Shown piece by piece: positions 1 through 8,364 of a stretch of DNA of 19,313 nt. The notes under the pieces were generated by a model that searched no databases, had not been told where the DNA came from, and saw nothing but the letters and a program-made list of their open reading frames with translations. Source of the DNA: Acidothermaceae bacterium (lineage in GTDB: Bacteria > Actinomycetota > Actinomycetes > Acidothermales > Acidothermaceae); NCBI GenBank assembly GCA_025925185.1, contig JAICLV010000032.1:1-19313 (forward strand), written 5' to 3'. Position 1 is the first letter of the stretch, and every line of letters starts with the position of its first letter. Position numbers and translations under genes: made by a program.

Positions 1-575
<575 letters not shown>

Positions 576-608
576 TCATCGCGGTTCGCCGCTGGCTGCT
601 GTGTTGTT

Positions 609-652
609 CGGTGTCATCTCGGTGTCATCTCGGTGTCATCTCGGTGCTATTT
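609..652. repeat. 11-bp tandem repeat in the furA-katG gap
   Basis: Three perfect head-to-tail copies of CGGTGTCATCT (609-619, 620-630, 631-641) are followed by a degenerate fourth, CGGTGCTATTT (642-652), which overlaps the furA stop codon at 647-649. On the coding (minus) strand the unit reads AGATGACACCG. The 11-bp period is close to one helical turn. It may be slippage debris or a helically phased protein site upstream of katG. Confidence 0.9.
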
Positions 653-1099
653 GGTGTGGCTCGGATTTGCGCAGGCCGGGCACAAACCCCAATAGACGAC
701 CTCCGCCTCGTCGATCGCGTAACCCTGGTCGTCAGACGCGGTGAGGCACGGCGTCTCGCCGACTGCGCAGTCAACGTCGACGATCGCGCCGCAGCTTCGG
801 CACACCAGGTGGTGGTGGTTGTCCCCGACGCGCGCCTCGTAACGCGCGACCGACCCGGCCGGCTCGATGCGCCGCACCAGCCCGGCGGCGGTGAAGGCGC
901 GCAACACGTCGTAGACCGCTTGATGCGAGACGTCGGCGTGCAGCGAGCGGGCGAAGCCGATGATCGAGTCGGTGTCGGCGTGCGGGTGGTCGTGCACCGC
1001 GCTCAGCACCGCCAGCCGCGGGCGGGTCACCCGAAGACGCGCCTCGCGCAGCATGTGCTCGAGCTCTGCAACCGCCGGCATCCCCGCAGTCTCGCCCAT
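647..1099 (-). CDS. furA: FurA-type ferric uptake/peroxide-stress repressor
   Basis: A 150-residue metal-dependent repressor of the Fur superfamily, expected to repress itself and katG and to release DNA under oxidative stress. The N-terminal winged helix covers about residues 15-85 (RVTRPRLAVLSAV, DVSHQAVYDVLRAFTAAGLVR). The dimerisation domain has the HHH metal cluster at 95-97 and the Cys pairs C100-x-x-C103 and C140-x-x-C143. It follows mycobacterial FurA closely (SVARYEARVGDNHHHLVCRS, CAVGETPCLTASD, VYWGLCPAC). No Shine-Dalgarno precedes the ATG at 1099 and a palindrome lies only 2 nt upstream, which suggests a leaderless transcript as described for mycobacterial furA. ATG codons further inside (Met7, Met16) are less likely starts. 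katG follows on the same strand. Confidence 0.96.
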   Translation of the reverse strand: MGETAGMPAVAELEHMLREARLRVTRPRLAVLSAVHDHPHADTDSIIGFARSLHADVSHQAVYDVLRAFTAAGLVRRIEPAGSVARYEARVGDNHHHLVCRSCGAIVDVDCAVGETPCLTASDDQGYAIDEAEVVYWGLCPACANPSHTK

Positions 1100-1101
1100 T
1101 T

Positions 1102-1118
1102 TCTTGAACCAATCAAGA
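1102..1118 (-). promoter_or_regulatory. Probable FurA operator at the furA start
   Basis: TCTTGA (1102-1107) and TCAAGA (1113-1118) form an inverted repeat around the 5-nt core ACCAA, in an AT-richer patch directly before the furA ATG. Mycobacterial furA promoters carry a FurA-binding AT-rich site in the same place. The palindrome is seen directly; binding by FurA is inferred. Confidence 0.6.
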
Positions 1119-1137
1119 CAAGACCCCGATCGCCACG

Positions 1138-1161
1138 CGCTGGCGCCCGGCGACGCCAGCG
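1138..1161 (-). terminator. GC-rich hairpin after the SDR gene
   Basis: CGCTGGCG (1138-1145) and CGCCAGCG (1154-1161) pair perfectly around an 8-nt loop, 18 bp beyond the SDR stop in its direction of transcription. There is no T tract, so it is only a candidate terminator separating the SDR gene from furA. A smaller hairpin (GGCCC-TAGC-GGGCC, 1176-1189) overlaps the SDR stop. Confidence 0.4.
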
Positions 1162-1179
1162 ATCTTGGACGACGTGGCC

Positions 1180-1932
1180 CTAGCGGGCCAGGTAGCCGCC
1201 GTCGATGTAAAGCTCAGAGCCGGTGACAAACGCCGCGTCGTCGCTCACGAGATACGCCACACCGGCCGCGATGTCGACTGGCCGGCCGAGACGTCGCATC
1301 GGCGTGAGATCGAGCATCGCTTGTTCCACCGGCGTCCCCTTGGTCTGCTCAAGCAACGGCGTGGCGATGAACCCGGGGTGCACGGAGTTGACTCGAACAC
1401 CTCGCTCCGCCCAACTCAACGCGACGTTCTTCGTCAGGATCCGCACCGCGCCCTTCGCCGCGTGGTACGCCGGGCTGGTGCCAAAGCCGCCGCTGGCGCC
1501 GAATATCGAGCTGACGTTGACGACCGAGCCATGACCGGACTTCGCGAGTTCCGCGGCCGCCATCTTCATCCCCAGGAAGACGCCAGTCTGGTCGATCGCG
1601 ATGGTCCGATCCCAGTCGGCAAGGGACGTTTCCTCAATGGTCGCGAGGTCGCCGAGACCGGCGTTGTTCACCAGGATGTCGAGCCGGCCGAACTCCTCGA
1701 CCGTGGACCGAACCGCTGACTGCCACTCCGCCTCGCTTGTCACGTCAAGGTGGGTGAACGTGGCGGAACCGCCGCGCTCGGTGATATCCGCGGCGACCTG
1801 CGCGCCCGCGGCGTCTTGCACGTCGGTTACGACCACTGTCGCGCCCTCGGCGGCCAACCTTCGGGCGATCGCCTCACCGATGCCGCTCGCCGCGCCTGTC
1901 ACCAGCGCGACCCTGTCTGACAAGCGCTCCAT
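1180..1932 (-). CDS. Short-chain dehydrogenase/reductase, SDR (classical)
   Basis: A 250-residue NAD(P)-dependent oxidoreductase of the classical SDR family, the usual length for one Rossmann domain. The cofactor motif TGAASGIG is at residues 12-19. Asp37 at the end of the second strand suggests preference for NAD(H). The NNAG motif is at 89-92 and the catalytic set is Ser142, Tyr156 and Lys160 (YHAAK). The PGFIATPL segment and the C-terminal FVTGSELYIDGGY ending are also typical. The sequence resembles hydroxysteroid and secondary-alcohol dehydrogenases of the 3-alpha/20-beta-HSD type, but the substrate cannot be read from sequence. GGGAGGAAGCT immediately before the ATG at 1932 is a strong ribosome site. 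The gene is divergent from the PadR operon and shares an operator-bearing promoter region with it, so PadR control is plausible. Confidence 0.9.
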   Translation of the reverse strand: MERLSDRVALVTGAASGIGEAIARRLAAEGATVVVTDVQDAAGAQVAADITERGGSATFTHLDVTSEAEWQSAVRSTVEEFGRLDILVNNAGLGDLATIEETSLADWDRTIAIDQTGVFLGMKMAAAELAKSGHGSVVNVSSIFGASGGFGTSPAYHAAKGAVRILTKNVALSWAERGVRVNSVHPGFIATPLLEQTKGTPVEQAMLDLTPMRRLGRPVDIAAGVAYLVSDDAAFVTGSELYIDGGYLAR

Positions 1933-1987
1933 AGCTTCCTCCCGTGCGACGGCTGAGCGTCCATTGTCCGTCCGTCAACGAGGCACC

Positions 1988-2018
1988 TTGACGACCGCGC
2001 AATAATGATTATTATACT
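1988..2018. promoter_or_regulatory. Bidirectional SDR/PadR promoter with internal palindrome
   Basis: Rightward: TTGACG at 1988-1993, with -10 candidates TATTAT at 2010-2015 (16-nt spacer) or TATACT at 2013-2018 (19-nt spacer). Leftward: positions 2016-2011 read TATAAT, a consensus -10, although I see no good leftward -35. AATAAT-G-ATTATT at 2001-2013 is a perfect 13-bp palindrome between the rightward elements and just downstream of the leftward -10. It is the most AT-rich spot in the area, and a repressor bound there would cover both promoters. PadR is the natural candidate, but the site is also Fur/Zur-box-like. Confidence 0.65.
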
Positions 2019-2045
2019 GGGTATGCAACCACGTGTGATCGCGTC

Positions 2046-2627
2046 ATGAGCATCCGTCACGCGCTGCTAGCGCTGCTCAGTGACGGCCCCAAGTACGGGC
2101 TCCAGCTTCGACAGGAATTCGAGACGCGCACGGGCGAGGTGTGGCCGCTGAACGTCGGCCAGGTGTACACGACCCTGCAACGGCTCGAGCGCGACGGCAT
2201 GGTCGAGTCCGACGGCTCCGGCGACGAGGGTCCGCAGAAGGGCTTTCGCATCACGCCCGCGGGCGCGGACGAGTTGGCCTCCTGGCTGCACACGCCGCCT
2301 GATCTGTCTTCGCCGCCGCGTGACGAGCTGGTCATGAAGGTGCTCATCGCGGTCGACACGCCTGGCGTCGACGTCGGCGAGGTCGTGCAAACGCACCGGC
2401 GCTACCTCGTCCAGCTCATGCAGGAGTGGACCAGGCTGAAGGAGTACTCCGCCGACCGCGACCTCGCCTTCGCGCTCGTGGTCGACGCCGAGCTGTTCCG
2501 GCTGGACTCCGTCGTCCGCTGGCTCGACGCCGCCGACGCCCGGATCAAGCGGGCCGACACCGACCCGCAACCGCCGGCCCAAGTCCGGCTCCCGAAGGCG
2601 CCGAAGATGGTGGAGGTACGGCCATGA
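2046..2627 (+). CDS. PadR family transcriptional regulator
   Basis: A 193-residue repressor-type regulator. A PadR winged helix-turn-helix occupies about residues 1-77 (IRHALLALLSDGPKYGLQLRQEF, NVGQVYTTLQRLERDGMV, ITPAGADELASWL). It is followed by a helical C-terminal dimerisation region of about residues 95-170, as in PadR proteins carrying the Vir_act_alpha_C domain. There is no clear Shine-Dalgarno before the ATG at 2046, and the predicted leader is only about 20 nt. The stop codon overlaps the start of the ABC ATPase (ATGA at 2624-2627), so regulator and exporter are translationally coupled. The likely role is autorepression and control of the adjacent ABC exporter, relieved by a ligand that may be a substrate of the exporter. 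The ligand is unknown. Confidence 0.92.
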   Translation: MSIRHALLALLSDGPKYGLQLRQEFETRTGEVWPLNVGQVYTTLQRLERDGMVESDGSGDEGPQKGFRITPAGADELASWLHTPPDLSSPPRDELVMKVLIAVDTPGVDVGEVVQTHRRYLVQLMQEWTRLKEYSADRDLAFALVVDAELFRLDSVVRWLDAADARIKRADTDPQPPAQVRLPKAPKMVEVRP

Positions 2628-3346
2628 GCGTGTTGGAACTGCGCGACGTCTCCAAGACCTACGGCGAGGGCGCCTCGCAGGTGCACGCGTTGCGCAACGT
2701 CACCGTGTCGGTCAAGGCGGGCGAGTTCGTCGCTGTGATGGGCCCTAGCGGGTCGGGCAAGAGCACCCTGCTCACCATCGCGGGCAGCCTCGAGCAACCC
2801 AGCACCGGGGATGTTTTGATCGGTGGCGCGTCGCTTTCGGCGATGTCGCGCAACGATCGCGCACGCTTGCGGCGGCGCACGATCGGCTACGTGTTTCAAG
2901 ATTTCAACTTGCTCGCTGGCCTGACCGCGGCCGAGAACGTCACCCTCCCGCTCGAGCTCGACGGCACGTCGGCCCGCGCGGCGCGCGAAATTGGTCTGCA
3001 GGCATTGGAAGAACTCGGGCTCGCCGAGCGGGCGGCCCGCTTCCCCGACGAGCTGTCGGGCGGCGAACGGCAACGCGTGGCGATCGCGCGCGCCGTCGTG
3101 GGGCAGCGCAAACTGCTCCTCGCCGACGAGCCGTCGGGCGCGCTCGACAGCGTCAACGGCGAGGCCGTGATGCGGTTGATCCGGACGTCGTGCCAGCGCG
3201 GCGTGGCCGGCGTCGTCGTCACGCACGACGCGCAACTCGCCTCGTGGGCCGACCGCGTCATCTTCCTCCGCGACGGTCGCATCGTCGACCAGACCGCGCC
3301 TCCTGACGGCCCTGAGTCGATCCTCGCGCCGAGCCGGCGCGCATGA
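2624..3346 (+). CDS. ABC transporter ATP-binding protein, MacB/LolD type
   Basis: A 240-residue nucleotide-binding subunit that powers the FtsX-like permease encoded next. It has Walker A GPSGSGKST (residues 40-48), Q-loop Gln92, signature LSGGE (144-148), Walker B LLLADEP (164-170), a D-loop SGALD and switch His201. The pattern places it in the lipoprotein-release/macrolide-export group (LolD, MacB, BceA-like). An open frame extends upstream of the ATG at 2624, but that part is PadR coding sequence in another frame. GGAGGT at 2612-2617 and the ATGA overlap with padR fix the start. Its stop overlaps the permease ATG in the same way. The substrate is unknown; export of a peptide, lipid or drug fits a PadR-controlled system. 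Confidence 0.93.
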   Translation: MSVLELRDVSKTYGEGASQVHALRNVTVSVKAGEFVAVMGPSGSGKSTLLTIAGSLEQPSTGDVLIGGASLSAMSRNDRARLRRRTIGYVFQDFNLLAGLTAAENVTLPLELDGTSARAAREIGLQALEELGLAERAARFPDELSGGERQRVAIARAVVGQRKLLLADEPSGALDSVNGEAVMRLIRTSCQRGVAGVVVTHDAQLASWADRVIFLRDGRIVDQTAPPDGPESILAPSRRA

Positions 3347-5886
3347 CCGCGACGCTTCACGAGCGGCCGACGCGCAAGGACCAGCATGGCGGCGCGCCAG
3401 CCCGCAGGGCCGTCGTCCGCTGGTCGTTGCGGTTGTATCGGCGCGAATGGCGCCGCCAAGCGCTCGTGCTCGCCCTGCTGATAGTCGCGATCGCCGCGAC
3501 GGTCGTCGGCCTTGGCGCCACCACCAACGCGGCTGCGCTGAAGGCCGACCCGGTTTTTGGAACCGCCAACACGGTCATCAACGTCCCGGGTTCCGACCAT
3601 GACATCAACGGCGACGTCGCGGCACTCGCGGCGCGGTTCGGCGCCGTTGAGCTGATCTCGCATCAGTCGGTGCCCATTCCGGGTTCGGTCGCGAGTCTTG
3701 ACGTGCGGGCCGAGAATCCCGACGGCGTGTACGGCGACGTCACGCTCCGGCTCGACCAGGGGCGTTACCCAACCGGTACCGCCGAAGTCGCGCTCACAAC
3801 CGGCGCCGCGAAGACCTTCGGCGCCAAGTTGGGCGGCCAGTGGGAGGCCGATGGGAGGGCGCTGCACGTCGTCGGCCTGGTCGAAAACCCGTTGAACCTG
3901 TTGGACGAGTTCGCCCTCGTCGCTCCCGGCCAAATCGGCTCGCCCAGCGGTTACTCGATTCTGTTGAACGCGACAAGTCACGCGCTCGACTCATTCACGT
4001 TGCCGAGCCATGCCCGGTTGAGCATCTCCCTTCGCAGTTCGGCAAGTGAGGCGGCGGTTGCGGCCGTCGTGTTGGTCATCACCACGATGGGGCTGCTGTT
4101 CGTCGGCCTGATGGCCGTCGCAGGTTTCGCGGTCATGGCACAGCGAAGGCAGCGCGCGCTTGGCATGCTCGGCTCGCTCGGCGCGACCGACCGGCACCTT
4201 CGTCTCGTCGTCCTCGCTAATGGCGCCGCCGTCGGCGCGACGGCTGCCGTCGTCGGCGCCGCCGTCGGTTTGGCCGGCTGGTTCGCGTTTGTGCCGACGT
4301 TGCAGTCGATTGTCAAACGCCGCGTCGAGCCGTTCTCGTTGCCGTGGTGGGCGATCGGCGCCGCGATGTTGCTCACGTTCGCCACCGCGGTCGCGGCCGC
4401 CTGGTGGCCGGCGCGCGCGGTCGCGCGGATGTCGCCGATCGCCGCGTTGTCGGGCCGGCCGCCCCGCCCGCAACCGGCGCATCGATTCGCCGCGGTGGGC
4501 GGGGTGCTGCTCTCCGGCGGCATCGTGTTGCTCGCGTTCGCGGACGGGCATCGCGTCGGGTTCATCATCGGGGGGACGCTCGCCACCCCGGTCGGGCTGC
4601 TTTTCCTAGCGCCGCTGGGCCTTCGGCTGCTCGCCGCCGTCGGCCGACGTTCGACGATCGCGGTCCGCCTCGCGCTTCGTGACCTCGTGCGTTACCAGGC
4701 CCGATCGGGTTCGGCGCTCGGCGCGATCACGCTCGCCGTAGGCATCGCCGCGACAATCGCCATCAACGCGGCCGCCTCGGAAAAGCCCGCTGGCGCAGGG
4801 AATCTGGCGGTCAACCAGCTCGTGCTGCATGTTAGCCGCAGCCAGCCGGGCGATCCGATCCCGTCACTTTCCGCGTCGCAACTGCGGGCGGCGACAGCGG
4901 CCCTTAACGATGTCGCCGCGACGTTGCACGCGACGACCCTGCCGCTTGACGAGGCGTACGACGCGCAAAGCTCGCCCGTCCCGTTGGCCGGCCCCGGACC
5001 GGTCTCCGTGTCGCCTGACCAGACCGGGTCGGGCGACGCCCAGCCGACGGGCTACATGACCGCGGTGCTCGCCCACGTCACGCAACGACCTCCGCACGGC
5101 GTCGGACTGAGCGACATGATGCCGCTCTATGTCGCGACACCCGAGATGCTGGCGCGTTACGGCATCACCGCCAGTCGCATCCGGGCAGACGCCGACGTCA
5201 TCACGTCGCGCACCGACCTCGCCGGTCTGCAGTTGTTCAATCCGATGAACCGGCCGAAGACGACGCACCGCGGCGACGAACTCACCCGTCCGAATATCCA
5301 GTCGCTGCCGGGACTGCCCGAGGGCAGTTCGGCGCCTGGCACACTGCTCACGCCGCACGCGGTACAGGCGATGGGCCTTGTCTCGCTCCCTGTCGGCTGG
5401 CTCCTGCAGACAACTCACCCGCTGTCGAGGTCGCAAATCGACGTTGCGACGCAGGCCGCCGCCCGCGCGGGACTGTACGTTGAGACGCGTCAACCGGAGA
5501 AATCCCTTGCCCCGCTTCGAAACGGAGCGACGGGAGCCGGGATTCTGCTGGCGCTCGGCGTGCTCGCGATGACGGTCGGCTTGATCCGCAGCGAGACGTC
5601 AGGCGACGTGCGCACCCTGACGGCGACGGGCGCGAGCGGCAGGACACGACGAACGCTCACCGGCGCGACCGCCGGCGCGCTCGCGTTGCTCGGCGCGGTC
5701 GTGGGCACCGCTGGCGCCTACGCGGCGCTGCTCGCCTGGTACCGCAGCGACCTGTCGGTCTTGGGCCGGGTGCCGGTCGTCGACCTCCTCTTCATCCTGG
5801 TCGGGCTACCCGTCATCGCCGGCGCCGGCGGTTGGCTGCTCGCTGGGCGCGAACCCGCCGGACTGTCGAGGCGTGCCCTGGAATAG
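3343..5886 (+). CDS. FtsX-like ABC transporter permease
   Basis: An 847-residue membrane protein coupled by ATGA to the ATPase gene. One transmembrane helix lies at about residues 40-60, followed by an extracytoplasmic domain of about 170 residues. A group of helices at about 236-266, 290-310 and 337-357 forms the first FtsX module, including a Q-R-R-Q-R-A-L-G-M-L-G-S-L-G-A stretch typical of the family. Further helices lie at about 381-430 and 455-475. A second large outside domain of about 250 residues is followed by three helices near 733-833. This two-module arrangement matches long actinobacterial FtsX permeases that work as a single chain with one LolD/MacB-like ATPase. It has no partner periplasmic gene here. 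Its product and the ATPase should form a mechanotransmission or export pump whose substrate is unknown. Confidence 0.9.
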   Translation: MTATLHERPTRKDQHGGAPARRAVVRWSLRLYRREWRRQALVLALLIVAIAATVVGLGATTNAAALKADPVFGTANTVINVPGSDHDINGDVAALAARFGAVELISHQSVPIPGSVASLDVRAENPDGVYGDVTLRLDQGRYPTGTAEVALTTGAAKTFGAKLGGQWEADGRALHVVGLVENPLNLLDEFALVAPGQIGSPSGYSILLNATSHALDSFTLPSHARLSISLRSSASEAAVAAVVLVITTMGLLFVGLMAVAGFAVMAQRRQRALGMLGSLGATDRHLRLVVLANGAAVGATAAVVGAAVGLAGWFAFVPTLQSIVKRRVEPFSLPWWAIGAAMLLTFATAVAAAWWPARAVARMSPIAALSGRPPRPQPAHRFAAVGGVLLSGGIVLLAFADGHRVGFIIGGTLATPVGLLFLAPLGLRLLAAVGRRSTIAVRLALRDLVRYQARSGSALGAITLAVGIAATIAINAAASEKPAGAGNLAVNQLVLHVSRSQPGDPIPSLSASQLRAATAALNDVAATLHATTLPLDEAYDAQSSPVPLAGPGPVSVSPDQTGSGDAQPTGYMTAVLAHVTQRPPHGVGLSDMMPLYVATPEMLARYGITASRIRADADVITSRTDLAGLQLFNPMNRPKTTHRGDELTRPNIQSLPGLPEGSSAPGTLLTPHAVQAMGLVSLPVGWLLQTTHPLSRSQIDVATQAAARAGLYVETRQPEKSLAPLRNGATGAGILLALGVLAMTVGLIRSETSGDVRTLTATGASGRTRRTLTGATAGALALLGAVVGTAGAYAALLAWYRSDLSVLGRVPVVDLLFILVGLPVIAGAGGWLLAGREPAGLSRRALE

Positions 5887-5915
5887 CGGTCGGGGCGGCT
5901 GACAGACTGGCCCGC

Positions 5916-7898
5916 ATGGTCGATTTCGCGGACATCGAGCAGTTCACGTCGCTTCGACGAGTGACCGGCCTGGTAGCAAGCGCCGATGGCAAGCGCGTCG
6001 TCGTCACGTGCCAGGAGCCCGACCACGACCGCGCTCGATACATCACCTCGTTGTGGGATGTCGACCCGTCGGGTGATCGCGATGCGACCAGGTTGACCTG
6101 GTCGCAGAAGGGCGAGTCGGCGCCGGCGTTCATGCCCGACGGCAGCGTGTTGTTCGTGTCCGCGCGACCTCATCCCGACCAAATCGAGGACGACGCCGCG
6201 TTGTGGGTGTTGCCGCCGGTCGGCGAGCCAACGGTTTTCGCCACGTCGTCGGGCGGTCTCGGCGACCCGGTGGTCGCCACCGCGAGCGGCGCCGTCGTCA
6301 GCTTCGGCAGCTGGCTTGCCGAGTCGACCGACGCGGACGACGACAAACAGCGCCGCGAGCGACGCCGCAAGTCAAAGACCACGGCGATCGTGCACGACGG
6401 GTTCCCCATCCGTCATTGGGATCACGAGCTCGGCGACGTGACACCCAAACTCTTCGGCTTCGACAACGGCGCGGCGGACGTCGCGCGGCCGGTCGACCTC
6501 GCCCCCGACGTGCGGGAGCATCTCGTCAACGCGGCGATGGCGATCAGCGACGACGGCTCGCGCCTTGCGTTGACCTGGCGGCAGCGTCGCCGCGGTGGCA
6601 AATTTCCTTACGGGCTGGCGATTCTCGACCTCAGGTCGCGCCGGATCGAGGTCATCGCGCAGGACGATGAGGGCGACTACTCGTCGCCGGCGTTGTCACG
6701 CGACGGCTCGCGATTGGCCGCCGTCTATCTGACAGACGGCGACTTCGACCACCCGATGACCTACGCGGTGCGCGTCTTCGATGTCTACACCGGCGAGTCA
6801 CTCGACGTCGACACCGGCGACCTCTTCCCGCAGTCGCTCGCCTGGTCGGCGGACGACGCGACGTTGTTCGTCACCGGCGACCTGCGCGGTCGCGGCGGTG
6901 TCGCCGCGTGGCAACCGTCCGGCTCGCCGGCTTTTCGCGTTCTGCTCGAGGACGCCGCCTATTCGTCGTTGTCGGCGGCGTCCGACGGGTCGTTGTTCGC
7001 GCTTCGCTCGACGATCGACGAGCCGCCGCGCCCGGTTCGGATCAGCGTCACCGATGGCCACGCGACCGTGACGGCCTTGCGCTCACCCGCCGCACCGATG
7101 CGACTTCCCGGCCACGTCGAGCGCGTCAGCGCGCAAGCCCCAGACGGTGCCACCGTCGGCGCGTGGCTTTGCGTTCCGGACGTCGCCGGCGCTGACGCGC
7201 CGGTGCCCGTGCAGCTGTGGATTCACGGCGGCCCGTTCAGCTCCTACAACGCGTGGAACTGGCGCTGGTGCCCGTGGGTCGCGGTCGCGCGTGGCTACGC
7301 CGTCGTCCTGCCTGATCCCGCGCTTTCCACCGGCTACGGCCACGGTTGGCTCGCGCGCGCCTGGCCGCACCGCGCACGGTTGGTGTGGGACGACGTCCAG
7401 GCGGTGCTGGAGGCGGTGCTCGAGCGGCCCGAGCTTGATGGCGCACGAACCTCTTGCCTCGGCGGGTCTTTCGGCGGCTACATGACGAACTGGATCGCCG
7501 GTCACACCGACCGGTTCAAGGCGATCGTCACGCACGCTGGGCTTTGGGCGCTCGACCAACAACACACGACCACCGACGGCGCCGCGTGGAAGACGAGGCT
7601 CTTTGGCACGTCTGCGCAACACCCCGACTGGTACGCCGAGAACTCGCCGCACAACTTCGTCGACAACATCACGACGCCGATGCTCGTCGTGCACGGCAAC
7701 CGCGACTATCGCGTGCCGGTCAGCGAGGCGCTGCGGCTGTGGTGGGACCTGGTCAGCCGGTTCGACGGCGACCCGGCCGACCTGCCGCACCGGTTCCTCC
7801 AGTTCACCAGCGAAAACCATTGGATCCTGTCCCCCGAGAACGCCGCCGTGTGGTGGCGCACCGTCCAAGGCTTCGTCGATCACCACACGAAGAAATAG
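5916..7898 (+). CDS. S9 family serine peptidase (dipeptidyl/acylaminoacyl peptidase type)
   Basis: A 660-residue prolyl-oligopeptidase-family protein, probably cytoplasmic because no signal peptide is seen. The N-terminal half (to about residue 400) is a WD/beta-propeller-like region with repeated S-x-D-G-S/T elements. The C-terminal alpha/beta hydrolase has an oxyanion-type HGGP segment, nucleophile Ser518 in GGSFGG, Asp597 in HGNRDYRVP and His635 in SENHW, with the usual family spacing. The ATG at 5916 was chosen because it lies 29 bp beyond the permease stop and starts the conserved region; the frame stays open upstream inside the permease gene. Only a weak G-rich stretch precedes it. It could be the last gene of the PadR operon, for example degrading peptides handled by the pump, but that link is inferred from position alone. 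Confidence 0.93.
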   Translation: MVDFADIEQFTSLRRVTGLVASADGKRVVVTCQEPDHDRARYITSLWDVDPSGDRDATRLTWSQKGESAPAFMPDGSVLFVSARPHPDQIEDDAALWVLPPVGEPTVFATSSGGLGDPVVATASGAVVSFGSWLAESTDADDDKQRRERRRKSKTTAIVHDGFPIRHWDHELGDVTPKLFGFDNGAADVARPVDLAPDVREHLVNAAMAISDDGSRLALTWRQRRRGGKFPYGLAILDLRSRRIEVIAQDDEGDYSSPALSRDGSRLAAVYLTDGDFDHPMTYAVRVFDVYTGESLDVDTGDLFPQSLAWSADDATLFVTGDLRGRGGVAAWQPSGSPAFRVLLEDAAYSSLSAASDGSLFALRSTIDEPPRPVRISVTDGHATVTALRSPAAPMRLPGHVERVSAQAPDGATVGAWLCVPDVAGADAPVPVQLWIHGGPFSSYNAWNWRWCPWVAVARGYAVVLPDPALSTGYGHGWLARAWPHRARLVWDDVQAVLEAVLERPELDGARTSCLGGSFGGYMTNWIAGHTDRFKAIVTHAGLWALDQQHTTTDGAAWKTRLFGTSAQHPDWYAENSPHNFVDNITTPMLVVHGNRDYRVPVSEALRLWWDLVSRFDGDPADLPHRFLQFTSENHWILSPENAAVWWRTVQGFVDHHTKK

Positions 7899-7974
7899 CG
7901 ATCACCTGGCCGATGACTTTCGCGACCCCGGTCGTCGTAGAACCTGTACACGTTGAACGGGGAAAGGAGAAGCT

Positions 7975-8358
7975 ATGCGGGTCAACGCTCGAATCAACAA
8001 GGTGGCGAACATCGTCATCCCCGTGGCAGATCAAGAAAAGCTCGTCGGGTTCTACGTCGACACACTCGGCTTCGAGAAGCGGGTCGACGTCCCGTTCGGA
8101 GACCGCTACCGCTGGGTCGAGGTCGGCCTGCCCGGCCAAGACACCACGATCGCGCTCCCTCCGCCACCGCCCGGCACGTCGACCGGCGAGCGCGAGACGG
8201 GCATCAGCTTGCAGACCGATGACATCGACGCCTACTACGCCCGGTTGAAAGACGCCGGGGTGGACGTCGACCCCGAGGTGGTGCGCATGGGCGACCCGAT
8301 CCCGCCGATGTTCTGGTTCCGCGACCCTGAGGGCAACACGCTTCTCGTCGTCCAATAA
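7975..8358 (+). CDS. VOC superfamily (glyoxalase-like) protein
   Basis: A 127-residue single-domain vicinal-oxygen-chelate protein. It has two beta-alpha-beta-beta-beta modules: VANIVIPVADQEKLVGFYVDTLGF at the start, then TGISLQTDDIDAYYARLKDAG and FWFRDPEGNTLLVVQ at the end. Members include glyoxalase I, dioxygenases and antibiotic-binding proteins; the substrate here is not evident. GGGGAAAGGAG, 7 nt before the ATG at 7975, is a strong ribosome site. The 76-bp gap from the peptidase stop may hold its own promoter. It ends only 6 bp from the convergent PEP-mutase-like gene. Confidence 0.9.
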   Translation: MRVNARINKVANIVIPVADQEKLVGFYVDTLGFEKRVDVPFGDRYRWVEVGLPGQDTTIALPPPPPGTSTGERETGISLQTDDIDAYYARLKDAGVDVDPEVVRMGDPIPPMFWFRDPEGNTLLVVQ

Positions 8359-8364
8359 ACGAGG

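Noticed and set aside
7975..8358. Naming the VOC genes as bleomycin or fosfomycin resistance
   Set aside because: The fold is shared by many activities and no residue set visible here decides the substrate.
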